A DNA stretch of 64,000 nt from Parietichytrium sp. I65-24A (lineage: Eukaryota > Sar > Bigyra > Thraustochytrida > Thraustochytriidae), in contig BLSF01000005.1 of the NCBI GenBank assembly GCA_012862575.1, forward strand, positions 372,001 to 436,000, written 5' to 3'. Positions 53,901 to 63,508 of the stretch are shown here, one piece after another. Both the position numbers and the translations under genes were made by a program. Numbering within the stretch: the first letter of the stretch is position 1; each line of letters starts with the position of its first letter. A model generated the notes under the pieces. The model was not told the DNA's origin, searched no databases, and saw nothing but the letters and a program-made list of their open reading frames with translations.

Positions 53901-54613
53901 GTGAGGCGATGAAGTAAATATTTCAACGAGACCGACGTCAACCTGGCACGCACTTCAACGAAGTCAGCACAGTGTTCTTTTCTAACACGCAACCGATGGC
54001 TGACGCTCCTTCAGGGCCAATTGCATTACCCTCAAGACTGAAGAAAAAATTACACGAAATCGTCAGCCACATCGCAGGAGAAGATTTGGCAAGGAACTTG
54101 TGTTGGATCAATGTTAGACGGACTTTAAGAGGGTCAGCGCAGTGTTTTTCTCCAGTGCGCGACCAATCGTCAGTGCTCCTTCAGCTTTAATTTGATTATC
54201 GGGAAGACTAATTCAAAAAAGTACACAAGATCGTCAGCGCTAAAGTATGAGAGTTCAGCAATTTCCTTGTATATCTTCACGGCATCCAAGCTCTCCGAGC
54301 TCGAACACCTCTACAAATGCTCACAATATGCACGACTCACCCAAATTGTCGAAGATTTTTGTTTCCATTAAGCGCCACAGCAACCTTTCTCGCTCCTTTC
54401 TCCCTCAGCCTGCAGCCCCATTCGAACCTGGTTATGCACTAAACGGTCAGTCTCCACAGAAACACGCTGCGATTCATCACCAGCAGCTCACAAGCAGCTA
54501 ACTCACCACACGGCCTCTTCTTGGGCCATCGCCTTGAGCCCTTCCTCCAGCGACTTGACGCACCAAAACCTCTTCCTCACGCCAAATACCTCCTGCGCCT
54601 CGTACTTGGCCAT
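50987..54613 (-). CDS. LRR (ribonuclease-inhibitor/NLRC3 type) protein, 21 exons with one repeat per exon, 598 aa
   Basis: Exons in transcript order: 54507-54613, 54341-54427, 54124-54207, 53954-54037, 53769-53852, 53606-53689, 53424-53507, 53261-53344, 53088-53171, 52921-53004, 52743-52823, 52567-52650, 52387-52470, 52222-52305, 52040-52123, 51860-51943, 51700-51783, 51537-51620, 51355-51438, 51182-51265, 50987-51080 (stop TGA). They total 1797 nt, exactly 599 codons with stop. Seventeen are 84 nt and one is 81. All 20 introns are GT-AG, 76-133 bp and phase 2. Each 84-nt exon encodes one 28-residue repeat close to LxxNxIGxEGASAIGRALEKNTALTxLx. The start MAKYEAQEVFGV leads into a ~60-residue N-terminus with no recognised domain; there is no NACHT, kinase or membrane segment. 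The fold should be a horseshoe for protein binding, cytosolic. A receptor role is only inference. Confidence 0.88.
51182..54207 (-). repeat. Array of 18 single-repeat exons (84/81 nt) with ~90-bp introns
   Basis: The repeat period is ~165-185 bp: an 84-nt exon plus an intron of 76-101 bp. Exons are conserved in sequence while introns are not, apart from the GTACGT/GTGCGT-like donors and a CTGAC word (branch-point-like) ~23-33 nt before the acceptor, which I see in more than half of the introns. This is a gene-internal array, not a CRISPR array: the conserved parts are coding and diverged, and the intervening parts have variable length. Confidence 0.88.
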
Positions 54614-55311
54614 CTCCTATTATTCTTCGTGCCACCCTCCGGAACCCTTTGCGCGCCCTGCTTTCTCCACCTGCAGTCCTCTCTCTCTCTCTCTCTTTAT
54701 GTACCGGTACTGTTCTTTATTGCTGTGAAACGGGCTGTTGGATTTCAATCCCATAACTCAACGTTCTGTAAGCGGTTGTCTTAAGGATACACTACTACTA
54801 AGAGTAAGAGTATCCAGTCGCACACCTCAAAATAAATTCCGCGTACGGGTGGGACTACGACCGCCACCTGAAGATACGGGTAATTCTTGTAGTTGTCAAT
54901 AAGTATTCATTGACCACAGGATGTTGTTGTTTTTGTGCTAGTCTAGGTACCGGTACTGCTATCCAACTCTAGCCTAGTAGAGAGGATGAAGTGCCGAGCA
55001 GCTCTTGATCAGAGTCCGATTCTTTGAGTCAACGGAGAATTTGAACTCTGAGACTTGCAGATTTTTTGACAAGTTGCTCCGTTATTTTATCTCCCCCCCT
55101 CCTCCTCAAGAAAAAGAAATGATAAGAGTTGTCTCGACAGTTGTTTGGACCGTGAAAGAGTGGAATAAGATGCTTTGCTGTGAAGTCGCCTTGGAAAGCA
55201 GGCTGTCAAACGTTGACACTGAATAGGAGATTCGGTTGGCAATGTTCAAGCTATTTACGTTCAGAGAATAACATTTTAAAGTTGAGGGCTATCCAAAAAG
55301 TAGCCACCGCT
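54614..55311. other. Promoter of the LRR gene and 3' flank of MON2
   Basis: About 700 bp. TACCGGTACT occurs twice, at 54702-54711 and 54948-54957, that is ~90 and ~335 bp upstream of the LRR start, and a (CT)n tract (54680-54697) lies beside the first. The MON2 side is AT-rich. No gene is supported. Confidence 0.5.
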
Positions 55312-58300
55312 TTATAAATCCAAGGACGGAACAGACTTTGAGTTACCTACGCCGTCACCTGCGACTAACAAAGCGTTCGCGACTTCTGAAAACAGATCTT
55401 GCAACGAGGAACGGACAAGCAAGCTTTTCGCCGTGACTAACTGATTCAAGACTGGAAAAAGTAGCACAAGATGCACTTTGGAGCCTGCTGCGCTAGGCAC
55501 CCCTTCCCGGAGCATCGAGGCGTACGTGCGCGTTGAGCCTCGGAGTTCGACATCTCGCAGCTTGTTCAGCAAAGCCACTATGCTCTCACTGTCCTTTTCA
55601 CTGGGCTCATCCTTTGTGACGTAAGACTCTACTAGACTCTCCACACCGCTAAGGAGGGTGTGCAATACACGCTCCATCACCTCTTCAGATTCTGAGCTCG
55701 ACACACTAGAAAGCGTCAGCAAGTGCTCGAGACAAGCACGAGAAAGTAGTACAGAGTCTTCTGAGCCCGTCTTTTCCCCTTCGTGCAGGGTCTCCATAGC
55801 GCAGCCATCATGTAAAAGCTCGAACAAACTATTTTGCACGCCAAGCGGAATGCAATTTGCTCTCACAAGCAGCCTCACCTCCTCCATCACGATTCCCAAG
55901 AGGACGAGGCCATCTTGGAGGTTCATCTCAAGCTGTGGGCCGGACTTTCCTTTCCCAGCTGTCGCCAGTGAGCCTTGACTCGATGCGTCAGGAATATCTA
56001 CCTCTGACACTCCGTTCGCCCGATGGGAAGTGGAATGGGCGAGAATGAGGCGCAGAACCGTCAGGAGATTCATCCACACATCCTCGATACGAGAAGTTAG
56101 CCACCCACAATGTGACAAAGATCGCAGGCCAAACTTGAAAATCGGCAGCAATGAGTTGATGTCCCACACAGTTCCAACACGGCTCGTCGACCGCAGCCCA
56201 GATAATTCCGCAGTATCGGCGTCCATCAGCACGATTAAGCCTGCTATCGTGTCCTCGAACGCAAGTGCCCGAGCACCAGAAGGGGCGTGCTTTTCGTAAA
56301 GGCTCACAAACAAGCTTTGTGCTTTCTCAGAAAAAGCTTGCGAGCTGCCGCTTGTTGCTGGGGAACGAATGTAGTAACGAAGCTCGTCGAGAACTAGCGG
56401 CCACACCACGTCGGGGATCGGAGGAAAGGCCTCGACGCAAGAAAGTACGCTGCGTTCCAAGTTGGTTATGTGCTTCGAGTTGGCTGGGAATGCGTCCAAA
56501 AGACGGCGAATCAAGCTAAGCCACATCTGTATCTGGTCGGAGGTACGCAGGATGTGATTTGCAGAAGTGCTAGTATAAAGTTCCCCAATCCCCGTGATTA
56601 GGTCGGTTGCTACTTCAGTTGTGCCGACGCCACGCAGCACTACGGAATTTCCCTGCTCGGCGCCAGGCGTCGGTGAAATTAGCCCTATATACACGCCCGT
56701 CACAAGCTCCCACAGCTTGAGGATCGGCGTTCCTTTAGGAATTTGGACTCCATCGTCATGATGATTCGGGATTGAAGGAGGAACCGCAGCGTGCGTGTTG
56801 CTATCGACGCGCACTAATGCGCCATTTACAACTTGCATGCCGACTGCGGCAAACCGAGCTTTAGATCCTCCAGTCACCAATGCAGCGAGATCCTGCAAAG
56901 CTCTCGTCGCTGCCAATGCGACCTTGTTCTGAGGCTTGCGGAACAGCGTCGACCGTATCGTGTCGAGCATGATTTCCCACGTTTTCACTGACCACTCCAT
57001 ATGCCCCGCAAACTGGATGGTAGCTCGAACAACTCGATTGGCTCCGAGGATTGTGGTGACAATGGTTTCTCTCCATTGTTTCTCCAAGGTGTCCAGGCTG
57101 TGGTGCACTCTAGCGCGCTCGCCGCTCAGACGTCCCAACACCTCTCCATGAACCTGATCCGTGGGAGCCTTGGAGCCCCGCGTAATGATTTCGTCAAGAA
57201 GCGGAAAGAGGATTCCCATGTTGCACACTCGCCAAGAGTCCATCGTCAATTTTGGTGCGCAAGCTACGATCACCGAACAGAGAGTTCGGACAGCGCAGTT
57301 GCGCACCTCTGGCCGCGGGTTCAGGCAGAGGTGGTTTAGTTGCTCAAACACAAAAAGCAGCAGCGCGTTGCACTTCTCTACCTTTTTGCCGTCGGCAGCT
57401 GACAAGGCTGTTCCTTGGCGGTTCCCGCTGTCAAAGCACTCTTTCTGGATATGATCGCACATGTTCCACATAAGCGTGATGGAGGTGAGACTGATGTTTA
57501 CATGCGGCTCTTGATCACCAAAAGCGCGGATGGACCTGGCCAGGTCCTTGATGCGCTCCTCATCCAGCGCTGGAAGAAAATCATCAACGATTAGCTGTAT
57601 TACCTTGAAAGCCATTGGAACAAGCTTAGCAACCTCTTTTGGGGTGTACTCTGGTACGCACAGAGGCTCTGGCTGCTTGGACACGTCGATGGTTCCAGTC
57701 ATGATGCTCAGCTCCTTGATGATCAACATCCACCCATCGTGCAAAACATGTCCGCATGTTCCAACAATACGGTGCAAGGACTGCACGGCAGCCTCCCTGG
57801 CGTCAAAGTGATGCGACTTGAAGAGGTGCGAAAACCCTTCGATCAAATCGCGCTGCATATCCTTTGGAGCACAGCTTTGCTTCTTGACCTTTGCTGGTCT
57901 ACCGGAGCCATGGCCGTCAGACAAAACCCTATCTGCCGTAGCTGTGCCAGTCAGACTGGTTGCATCGTCAAGTTTTACTCTCGAATCAATTTGTGGGACA
58001 AAGTCGGCGGACCCAGAGTCCTCGAAAAGCAGTGCCGAAGTTACCAAGTCTTCAAGCGCTTGTACGCCATAGCTACGCAATTTCGGGTCTGACTTGCTTG
58101 CCACGGTGGAGAGCACATTTTGAGTCATTTCCCACAACAGACCAATCCTGAATGTATTGAGCTTGGTCGTTTCCACAAGCTTTTCGATAGCAAATGGCGG
58201 GCTTCGGTAGGTTGCCCGAGCAATAACGTTGTCGTGGCTGGTTGGCGAGGTGGCTGAGGAGGACAGCTCAGACGTTCCATAGCGAGATGCTAAAGACTTT

Positions 58301-61185
58301 CCTTTGTTGCCAGCGCCACTGGACGGCGCACTTGAACCACCACCGTTGGAGCCTCCAGAGGTGGGGGAAAAAGCGCTGACGGGCTTGTACTGGTCCGCAG
58401 TATGCGCGGGCCTGATCTCCACGTCAATCTCGGGCATTTCATCCTCAGAATTTGCGTCTTGCGATCCATTGGAAGATTCGTACGCCACAGCATTCACCGC
58501 CTCCGCAAGTGAATTGGTGAAATTGTAGACTGTAGATGATATCCATCCGTCTGTTCTCGATGGCGTGGAAGAAGCGTTCGACGCGCGGGATGATGGACGT
58601 GGGGGTGTGCTCGAAGAATCCGAACGAGATAATGCGTTCGGCGGTCCACCCTCCATCAAAGATTCCTGCCGAGAGAAGGACCGCATGGTTTCAGTGTGAG
58701 CTAGCACTGTAAAGCTAAGTTGTGTAAGTGCCGTTTGCATGTCCACGAGAGCGTCTTCGTCGAGGTATTTGGTGCTACTGAAGAGGAACCTCAGCATGGA
58801 TTCCACGATCGCCATTTCGTCATCGACTAAATGCCAGTCGGACCCCTCATTCTTACCTTCGGCGGAGTGATTTGCCGATTGAGAAGGACCGAGACCGGTG
58901 ACGTGTACGGTCCCAGAGGTGGTCAGCTTCTTCTCGAGAGCAGCTCTAAACATTATGTGATCCAGTTGCTCGAATGTTTCCAGAACGATGTGCCAAGCGC
59001 TTCCCAAGATCGAGCCAAGACCATGAGCAATGTTGAAGAGAGCTTTCAAGGATTGCAAATGCTTGGGCTCCAACTCGTTCGAGCCTCTCACAGGTGACGC
59101 CTGCAGTTGTTGGGGCATGATTGCAGCAGATGAATGCCAATTCGGGAGAGAAAACGTGCACAGCGACAAGATGTAGGCGTTTCTCGCTTCAACAAGCTCC
59201 AAAATTCCGCACGTGTTCGTCATAGACATGTAGGCTTTCAAGATGAACTGCACAACATTTTCGTTATTGCAATGCTGCAAGAGAAGCTCTAACGCTTGGA
59301 GCATTGGTTTCCAGCAGTTTTCCATCATCTCACGGATTACGTCTCTGTGAACCCGCCCTCCCTCTCGGCCGCCTGGACCTGACGCCCCGGATGACGATAG
59401 GGATTCACTTCGCGAGCGACTTGACTTTTCAAGCATAGCGAGCTCGGGGCTATCTTGGCTCATCACGGTTGCAGCTGTAGATTGCTTTTTCAACAGCGGT
59501 GGGGGCGAAAGTTCTGACCGAGATTGCACGCGACCGATTTGCACGACTGGAGAGAATCGCTGATTACTGTCAGTACTTGAGAGGCCCTGCGACAAGGCCA
59601 TACTATCTGCGATGGACGCCAAACACTCAGCTGCTAGCAAAGCTACCAACGACTCATTCAGGTTATTTGGCGGCTCCTCTTCACTGAGCAGGTCTAGCCC
59701 TTTTGTTGGACGGGCCGCGATCTCGTCAATCCCAGCAGCAACCTTGGGCTGCTGAACAACATCTCCAACAAGCTTGCACAGGACTTCAACAACTTGAACG
59801 AATGCAGACCTCTCCGCGGCTTGCCGCTGAATGTGATCCGTGGCGCCCTGACCTTGACTGGAAAGTAGGCGTGGGCGATTGGAATCGATAAACTTGCGCT
59901 GCAGTTCGCTTAGTAGCTCTTGGTGCGAGCACAAAATATTCAAAGTTTCCAGGGTCAATACTCTGTGCCACAGCGGAGTCACGTATTTGACTGCGCTCAG
60001 CCCATGGTCGAGCGAAGGGGCGTTGTCGTCGAGCATATCGAGCAGAAGGCTGAGAAGGTTTTTCACATCGGTAGGTACAAGAATCGCCCTCAGATCACAA
60101 AGTAAAACGACAATAGTTCTCATCATTCGAACCATGAGCCTCCAGTCGCACTTTCCCCCAAAAGCCTTGATCAAGACCGGGCAAACCTTTTCCCGAACGT
60201 ATGCTCCATAAGTGTCTTGGCACTGCGGTAGATTGAAGAGACGAGAGTGGCTGGACAATATATTTTCTACTAGCTCGAGTGCGAGGCTTTTTGGCATAGC
60301 TTTAAAAGCCTGCTTGATGTTGCCGTTTCCATTCCCCGCGCCGGCAACCTTGTCAGCCGACGAGGTGCCGCCTCCTAAGGACGACGAATTCGTCGAGCTC
60401 GACGAGGAAGAGGAGCTTGTACGAAAGAAAGGCGATAAGCGGCCAGATCCACCAGAACTGCTCGTGGATTGCAATGTATTTCCAACGCGAGCTCCTCCCG
60501 AAGGAGGCTGGCCCGCTGGCGTACTAGACGAGATTAGAAGCGCCAGCTCTTCCAGGAGCCTCAAAGCGGAATGGGTGTTGACACGAGCGTTTTCTATTTC
60601 ATGTGGCGTCAGTTCTTCTTCGGGAGCACAAGCGTCAAACTCAATTTTGTCAAATAATCCAGTCAATATTTGGGTGAGGGCGGCTGAGGCCAGGCCAGGA
60701 TCGTGGCTATAAAATTTGCAGCATAGCGAGACCCCGTCGAAGAGTATATCTTCATTAACCGCATGCAACCGAGGCATGAGCAATAAAGGAAGCGTCTGCA
60801 AAATCTTCACCTCCACATCCTTGAGCGGCTTTTCTCTTTGCGACTGAATCATCAAGACATGCATGACATGCATTCTCTCTTCCGGGTCAAGCACATCTGC
60901 ATTCAAAAGCCTCTGCACAGAGCTCAGCGCAACCACGATGAGCTTGGCGGTAGCCGTCTTATGATTGCACGCCAATAAAAACGGCCGAAACACATCCTCC
61001 AACTTGGCCTCCGTGTTCATCTTCCCCTGGCTCGCCGCAATCGCCACCCCGACGTAGGCCTCACGCATTGAACTCAGCCTCGAAATTGCAATCGAGGCCG
61101 CTTCCTTCACCGCTGGCAGCGACCTTCCCGCTTCGTACGCCAGGCTCTTCAGGTCCAGCTCTAGTGTGTCAATTGCCGCCGCCAT
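55312..61185 (-). CDS. MON2: MON2, trans-Golgi ARF-GEF-like trafficking protein, 1957 aa
   Basis: A single-exon gene. The N-terminus (LELDLKSLAYEAGRSLPAVKEAASIAI and later RPFLLACNHKTATAKLIVVALSSVQRLL) is the DCB domain of the BIG/Mon2 family. The HUS region lies near residues 400-560, and the rest is an ARM-like helical solenoid with MON2 C-terminal features such as RDLIEGFSHLFKSHHFDAREAAVQSLHRI and RNCAVRTLCSVIVACAPKLTMDSWRVC. There is no Sec7 catalytic domain, as expected for MON2, which distinguishes it from BIG/Sec7. MON2 works with DOPEY and flippases at the trans-Golgi and endosomes. Ser/Gly-rich inserts make it a little longer than the human protein (~1717). The frame is open to 61296, but MAAAIDTLELDL at 61185 is the better start: a TATATA sequence lies ~50 bp upstream and the first 37 codons look like UTR. 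Confidence 0.93.
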   Translation of the reverse strand: MAAAIDTLELDLKSLAYEAGRSLPAVKEAASIAISRLSSMREAYVGVAIAASQGKMNTEAKLEDVFRPFLLACNHKTATAKLIVVALSSVQRLLNADVLDPEERMHVMHVLMIQSQREKPLKDVEVKILQTLPLLLMPRLHAVNEDILFDGVSLCCKFYSHDPGLASAALTQILTGLFDKIEFDACAPEEELTPHEIENARVNTHSALRLLEELALLISSSTPAGQPPSGGARVGNTLQSTSSSGGSGRLSPFFRTSSSSSSSSTNSSSLGGGTSSADKVAGAGNGNGNIKQAFKAMPKSLALELVENILSSHSRLFNLPQCQDTYGAYVREKVCPVLIKAFGGKCDWRLMVRMMRTIVVLLCDLRAILVPTDVKNLLSLLLDMLDDNAPSLDHGLSAVKYVTPLWHRVLTLETLNILCSHQELLSELQRKFIDSNRPRLLSSQGQGATDHIQRQAAERSAFVQVVEVLCKLVGDVVQQPKVAAGIDEIAARPTKGLDLLSEEEPPNNLNESLVALLAAECLASIADSMALSQGLSSTDSNQRFSPVVQIGRVQSRSELSPPPLLKKQSTAATVMSQDSPELAMLEKSSRSRSESLSSSGASGPGGREGGRVHRDVIREMMENCWKPMLQALELLLQHCNNENVVQFILKAYMSMTNTCGILELVEARNAYILSLCTFSLPNWHSSAAIMPQQLQASPVRGSNELEPKHLQSLKALFNIAHGLGSILGSAWHIVLETFEQLDHIMFRAALEKKLTTSGTVHVTGLGPSQSANHSAEGKNEGSDWHLVDDEMAIVESMLRFLFSSTKYLDEDALVDMQTALTQLSFTVLAHTETMRSFSRQESLMEGGPPNALSRSDSSSTPPRPSSRASNASSTPSRTDGWISSTVYNFTNSLAEAVNAVAYESSNGSQDANSEDEMPEIDVEIRPAHTADQYKPVSAFSPTSGGSNGGGSSAPSSGAGNKGKSLASRYGTSELSSSATSPTSHDNVIARATYRSPPFAIEKLVETTKLNTFRIGLLWEMTQNVLSTVASKSDPKLRSYGVQALEDLVTSALLFEDSGSADFVPQIDSRVKLDDATSLTGTATADRVLSDGHGSGRPAKVKKQSCAPKDMQRDLIEGFSHLFKSHHFDAREAAVQSLHRIVGTCGHVLHDGWMLIIKELSIMTGTIDVSKQPEPLCVPEYTPKEVAKLVPMAFKVIQLIVDDFLPALDEERIKDLARSIRAFGDQEPHVNISLTSITLMWNMCDHIQKECFDSGNRQGTALSAADGKKVEKCNALLLFVFEQLNHLCLNPRPEVRNCAVRTLCSVIVACAPKLTMDSWRVCNMGILFPLLDEIITRGSKAPTDQVHGEVLGRLSGERARVHHSLDTLEKQWRETIVTTILGANRVVRATIQFAGHMEWSVKTWEIMLDTIRSTLFRKPQNKVALAATRALQDLAALVTGGSKARFAAVGMQVVNGALVRVDSNTHAAVPPSIPNHHDDGVQIPKGTPILKLWELVTGVYIGLISPTPGAEQGNSVVLRGVGTTEVATDLITGIGELYTSTSANHILRTSDQIQMWLSLIRRLLDAFPANSKHITNLERSVLSCVEAFPPIPDVVWPLVLDELRYYIRSPATSGSSQAFSEKAQSLFVSLYEKHAPSGARALAFEDTIAGLIVLMDADTAELSGLRSTSRVGTVWDINSLLPIFKFGLRSLSHCGWLTSRIEDVWMNLLTVLRLILAHSTSHRANGVSEVDIPDASSQGSLATAGKGKSGPQLEMNLQDGLVLLGIVMEEVRLLVRANCIPLGVQNSLFELLHDGCAMETLHEGEKTGSEDSVLLSRACLEHLLTLSSVSSSESEEVMERVLHTLLSGVESLVESYVTKDEPSEKDSESIVALLNKLRDVELRGSTRTYASMLREGVPSAAGSKVHLVLLFPVLNQLVTAKSLLVRSSLQDLFSEVANALLVAGDGVGNSKSVPSLDL

Positions 61186-61233
61186 CTCTCCGCCGCTTTG
61201 CTTGCACCACTTCTTCGTCGTCGTCTCTCTCTC

Positions 61234-61240
61234 TATATAT
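61234..61240 (-). promoter_or_regulatory. Possible TATA box of MON2
   Basis: TATATA lies about 50 bp upstream of the preferred MON2 ATG (61185), within a CT-rich tract. A transcription start ~30 bp downstream would leave a very short 5' UTR. It supports the shorter start, but a short AT word like this can occur by chance. Confidence 0.35.
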
Positions 61241-61296
61241 CTCACCCTCTCTGCGCCCAGACAGTGTGGCACTGTGGGGCCAAGGGGAGCGGACAA

Positions 61297-62248
61297 AGGA
61301 CAAAGGACAAAGCTAGCTCTCAGAGAGGACCAAACGAGCCAAATGTCCCAGCCCTTTCTTTTTAATTTTTAACACAGCGGACAACGGAGCTGGGCTGGGC
61401 GACGCCGCCAGTGCTTGCGCTGTCCCTGGCGGACGGAGCTGTGAGCTGTGAGGGACCTTGCTGAAAGTGCGGGAGGACGAGGTCGCCCTGGCGTACGCGC
61501 CCGCGGACCTTGTGGGGCTGTACTCGAGTACTCCGTTACTCAGTTACTCCGTAGAGCGAGGATCCGGCCGCTATTGGAATTCAAGACTCAATGGATTAGC
61601 CAGCGGGCTAACTTTTCCGCTATCGTTGTTCAACCAAGTTGTCCACGTGGTGATCAATAAATAGATGGGTTCTAAGGAAAGATCCCTAGTCTTTCCTATG
61701 TGAACCGGTTACATCAAAAGTGCGCTCAATGTGTTACGAGAGAGGGGTATCTGTGACGTGATGTGAACGGAGAAACTACTTCCAGACCAGTCGCTAATTT
61801 ACCCCCGAGACGCAGTAGCCTACAGAGAACATTCACGAGCTCGCGAGCACTTCGTCAGCGATCCGGTAACGGATCTCTGCTTGGAATTGATCTCACGGCA
61901 GGTTTGACTAGCCTGTTGACTCACACGAGCATGCATCATGACTGGCTTTGGGCCAACGTATCATTGCTCGCCATTGGGAACTGTAGAGCCCCTGGGAAGT
62001 GGACTCGGACTTTTGCATTAGCTGGCACTGTATGAGATCCAGGCACGGCTTCCTAGCAGATTGCAAGTCCCGTGCAGCGCGGTGTAGAGAGAGTAGAGAG
62101 AGTGGAGAGGCAGGGAAGCGAGGGCAGTGCGCCAGTTCGAAGAAGACCAGAAACTCAAGAGAGACGCAAGGGCTTGTTGGGTGCTTGGTTGTGTACGTAG
62201 CTGCGCACGCGTGTGACAAGTGGGTTTCGCGGATCGACGAGGGGAACG
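61297..62248. other. Divergent promoter region
   Basis: About 950 bp between the head-to-head MON2 and CFAP21 genes. It has a purine tract at 62083-62125 (GAGAGAGTAGAGAGAG...), GA-rich in the sense of CFAP21 and ~130 bp before its start. No gene is supported. Confidence 0.5.
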
Positions 62249-63508
62249 ATGGGGGAGCGCAAGAACGGAGCGGCCATGTGCCTCAAGTTTGACGAGCGGC
62301 CGAGCACGCCGACAAAGATTAAAAAGTACAGAAAGTCATATTTTGAGGAGCCGGGCTCCCGCGTGACGCATCCCGGCCTTATCGAAGACGCCGAAATGCT
62401 TCGGGAAAAGCTCGCAAACACGCGACTTGGATCTTGCAGCGACAGGTCCAGCAGCCACGTAAACGACATGTTTCAATACGGCTATTCTGGTTCGCTGTCA
62501 GATATGGTACAAGAGAGAAAGGAGTCCGTGTACAAGACTGTGCAGCGGGAGCCGCTTGGAAAACCTTACGTCAGGGGGCACAAGTTTGATAATCTTCGCG
62601 AAGAGAAGAGCAGCCTTGAAGGAAGCCAGACTGCAAAGGAGCTCATTTACAGCGTCGGGGAGGAGAAGGAGCAGGACCGCGACTTGCAGCGCAAATTCCA
62701 CGAGCAGTACAAAATCAGCCACAACTCTTATGAGCCCGGCGAGCAGCGTAGGCGTCAATACAACTGGCATGGGATTGATCCTGACGCACACCGTTTTGGA
62801 GGGCTGGAGGGCAAGAGAGACGAAGGGGTCACCTACTGTCTGCAGCCAGAGACATATAATCCTTCTCCCGCTATTACCAACAAATCTGTTGCCAATCACC
62901 GGTTGATGACGGAAGATAGACTAGGGCAATCCAAATTCCGAGGTAACCTTGACCCTGAGAATGTTGCTCGGCTGGACCAGCGTATGCATGAAAGAATGAC
63001 GAGCAGCAAAGATCGTTACTCGGCACAGGACTGTATCGAAGGTGATTATACACTGGAACAGCAGATGCCTGATCCTGATCTGGGCAAAGCAACTCGGCCA
63101 AACTGGAGAAATAACGACACAACTCGTGTCTTTGGTGCACCAACTGTGCGCACTGACATCCCGCCCCCAAAGACGAGGTCCGTCAGCGATAGCCAGAATT
63201 ACGGCGACGACGCAACTGCAGGCAGTTTGCTCTTTCCGTCGAAGTGGGTAGCGCTTGGACTTGACGAAGCCGACGTGAGCGGCGCCCGCAGGAAGGAGGA
63301 CATCTTTTATTTAGTGCGGAAGCTCGGGAACGACGTGACCGAAGAAGATCTAGAGATTATGTACAGCAAAGCGTGCTTCGACGTTTCTGGCAGCGAATTC
63401 GACAATGGAAGGCAGGTCGTGTCCTTGCAGGTCTACCTCTCAGTCCTGAATGATAGATTAAATTGCTTGGATCTCGGCCATGAACCGTCGTGGTGGCCGT
63501 ACCAATAG
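62249..63508 (+). CDS. CFAP21: CFAP21/EFHB, axonemal doublet microtubule inner protein, 419 aa
   Basis: A single exon. The C-terminal third is typical of EFHB: RVFGAPTVRTDIPPPKTR followed by SVSDSQNYGDD and a short EF-hand-like helical part (EDIFYLVRKLGNDVTEEDLEIMY). Repeated short motifs such as YKTVQREPLGKPYVRGHKF and RLMTEDRLGQSKFRG in the middle suit a fibrous protein that lies along the lumen of doublet microtubules, where EFHB/CFAP21 is located. Canonical calcium loops are not obvious. The frame is open 12 codons further (62213), but MGERKNGAAM is the better start. The gene indicates that the organism builds a motile flagellum at some stage. Annotation is by motif reading, so a related cilium protein cannot be fully excluded. 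Confidence 0.8.
   Translation: MGERKNGAAMCLKFDERPSTPTKIKKYRKSYFEEPGSRVTHPGLIEDAEMLREKLANTRLGSCSDRSSSHVNDMFQYGYSGSLSDMVQERKESVYKTVQREPLGKPYVRGHKFDNLREEKSSLEGSQTAKELIYSVGEEKEQDRDLQRKFHEQYKISHNSYEPGEQRRRQYNWHGIDPDAHRFGGLEGKRDEGVTYCLQPETYNPSPAITNKSVANHRLMTEDRLGQSKFRGNLDPENVARLDQRMHERMTSSKDRYSAQDCIEGDYTLEQQMPDPDLGKATRPNWRNNDTTRVFGAPTVRTDIPPPKTRSVSDSQNYGDDATAGSLLFPSKWVALGLDEADVSGARRKEDIFYLVRKLGNDVTEEDLEIMYSKACFDVSGSEFDNGRQVVSLQVYLSVLNDRLNCLDLGHEPSWWPYQ

Noticed and set aside
50987-54207. Regular ~175-bp periodicity resembling a CRISPR-like or satellite array
   Set aside because: The conserved 84-bp parts are diverged coding repeats with splice sites at fixed positions, and the intervals vary in length. 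It is a gene.
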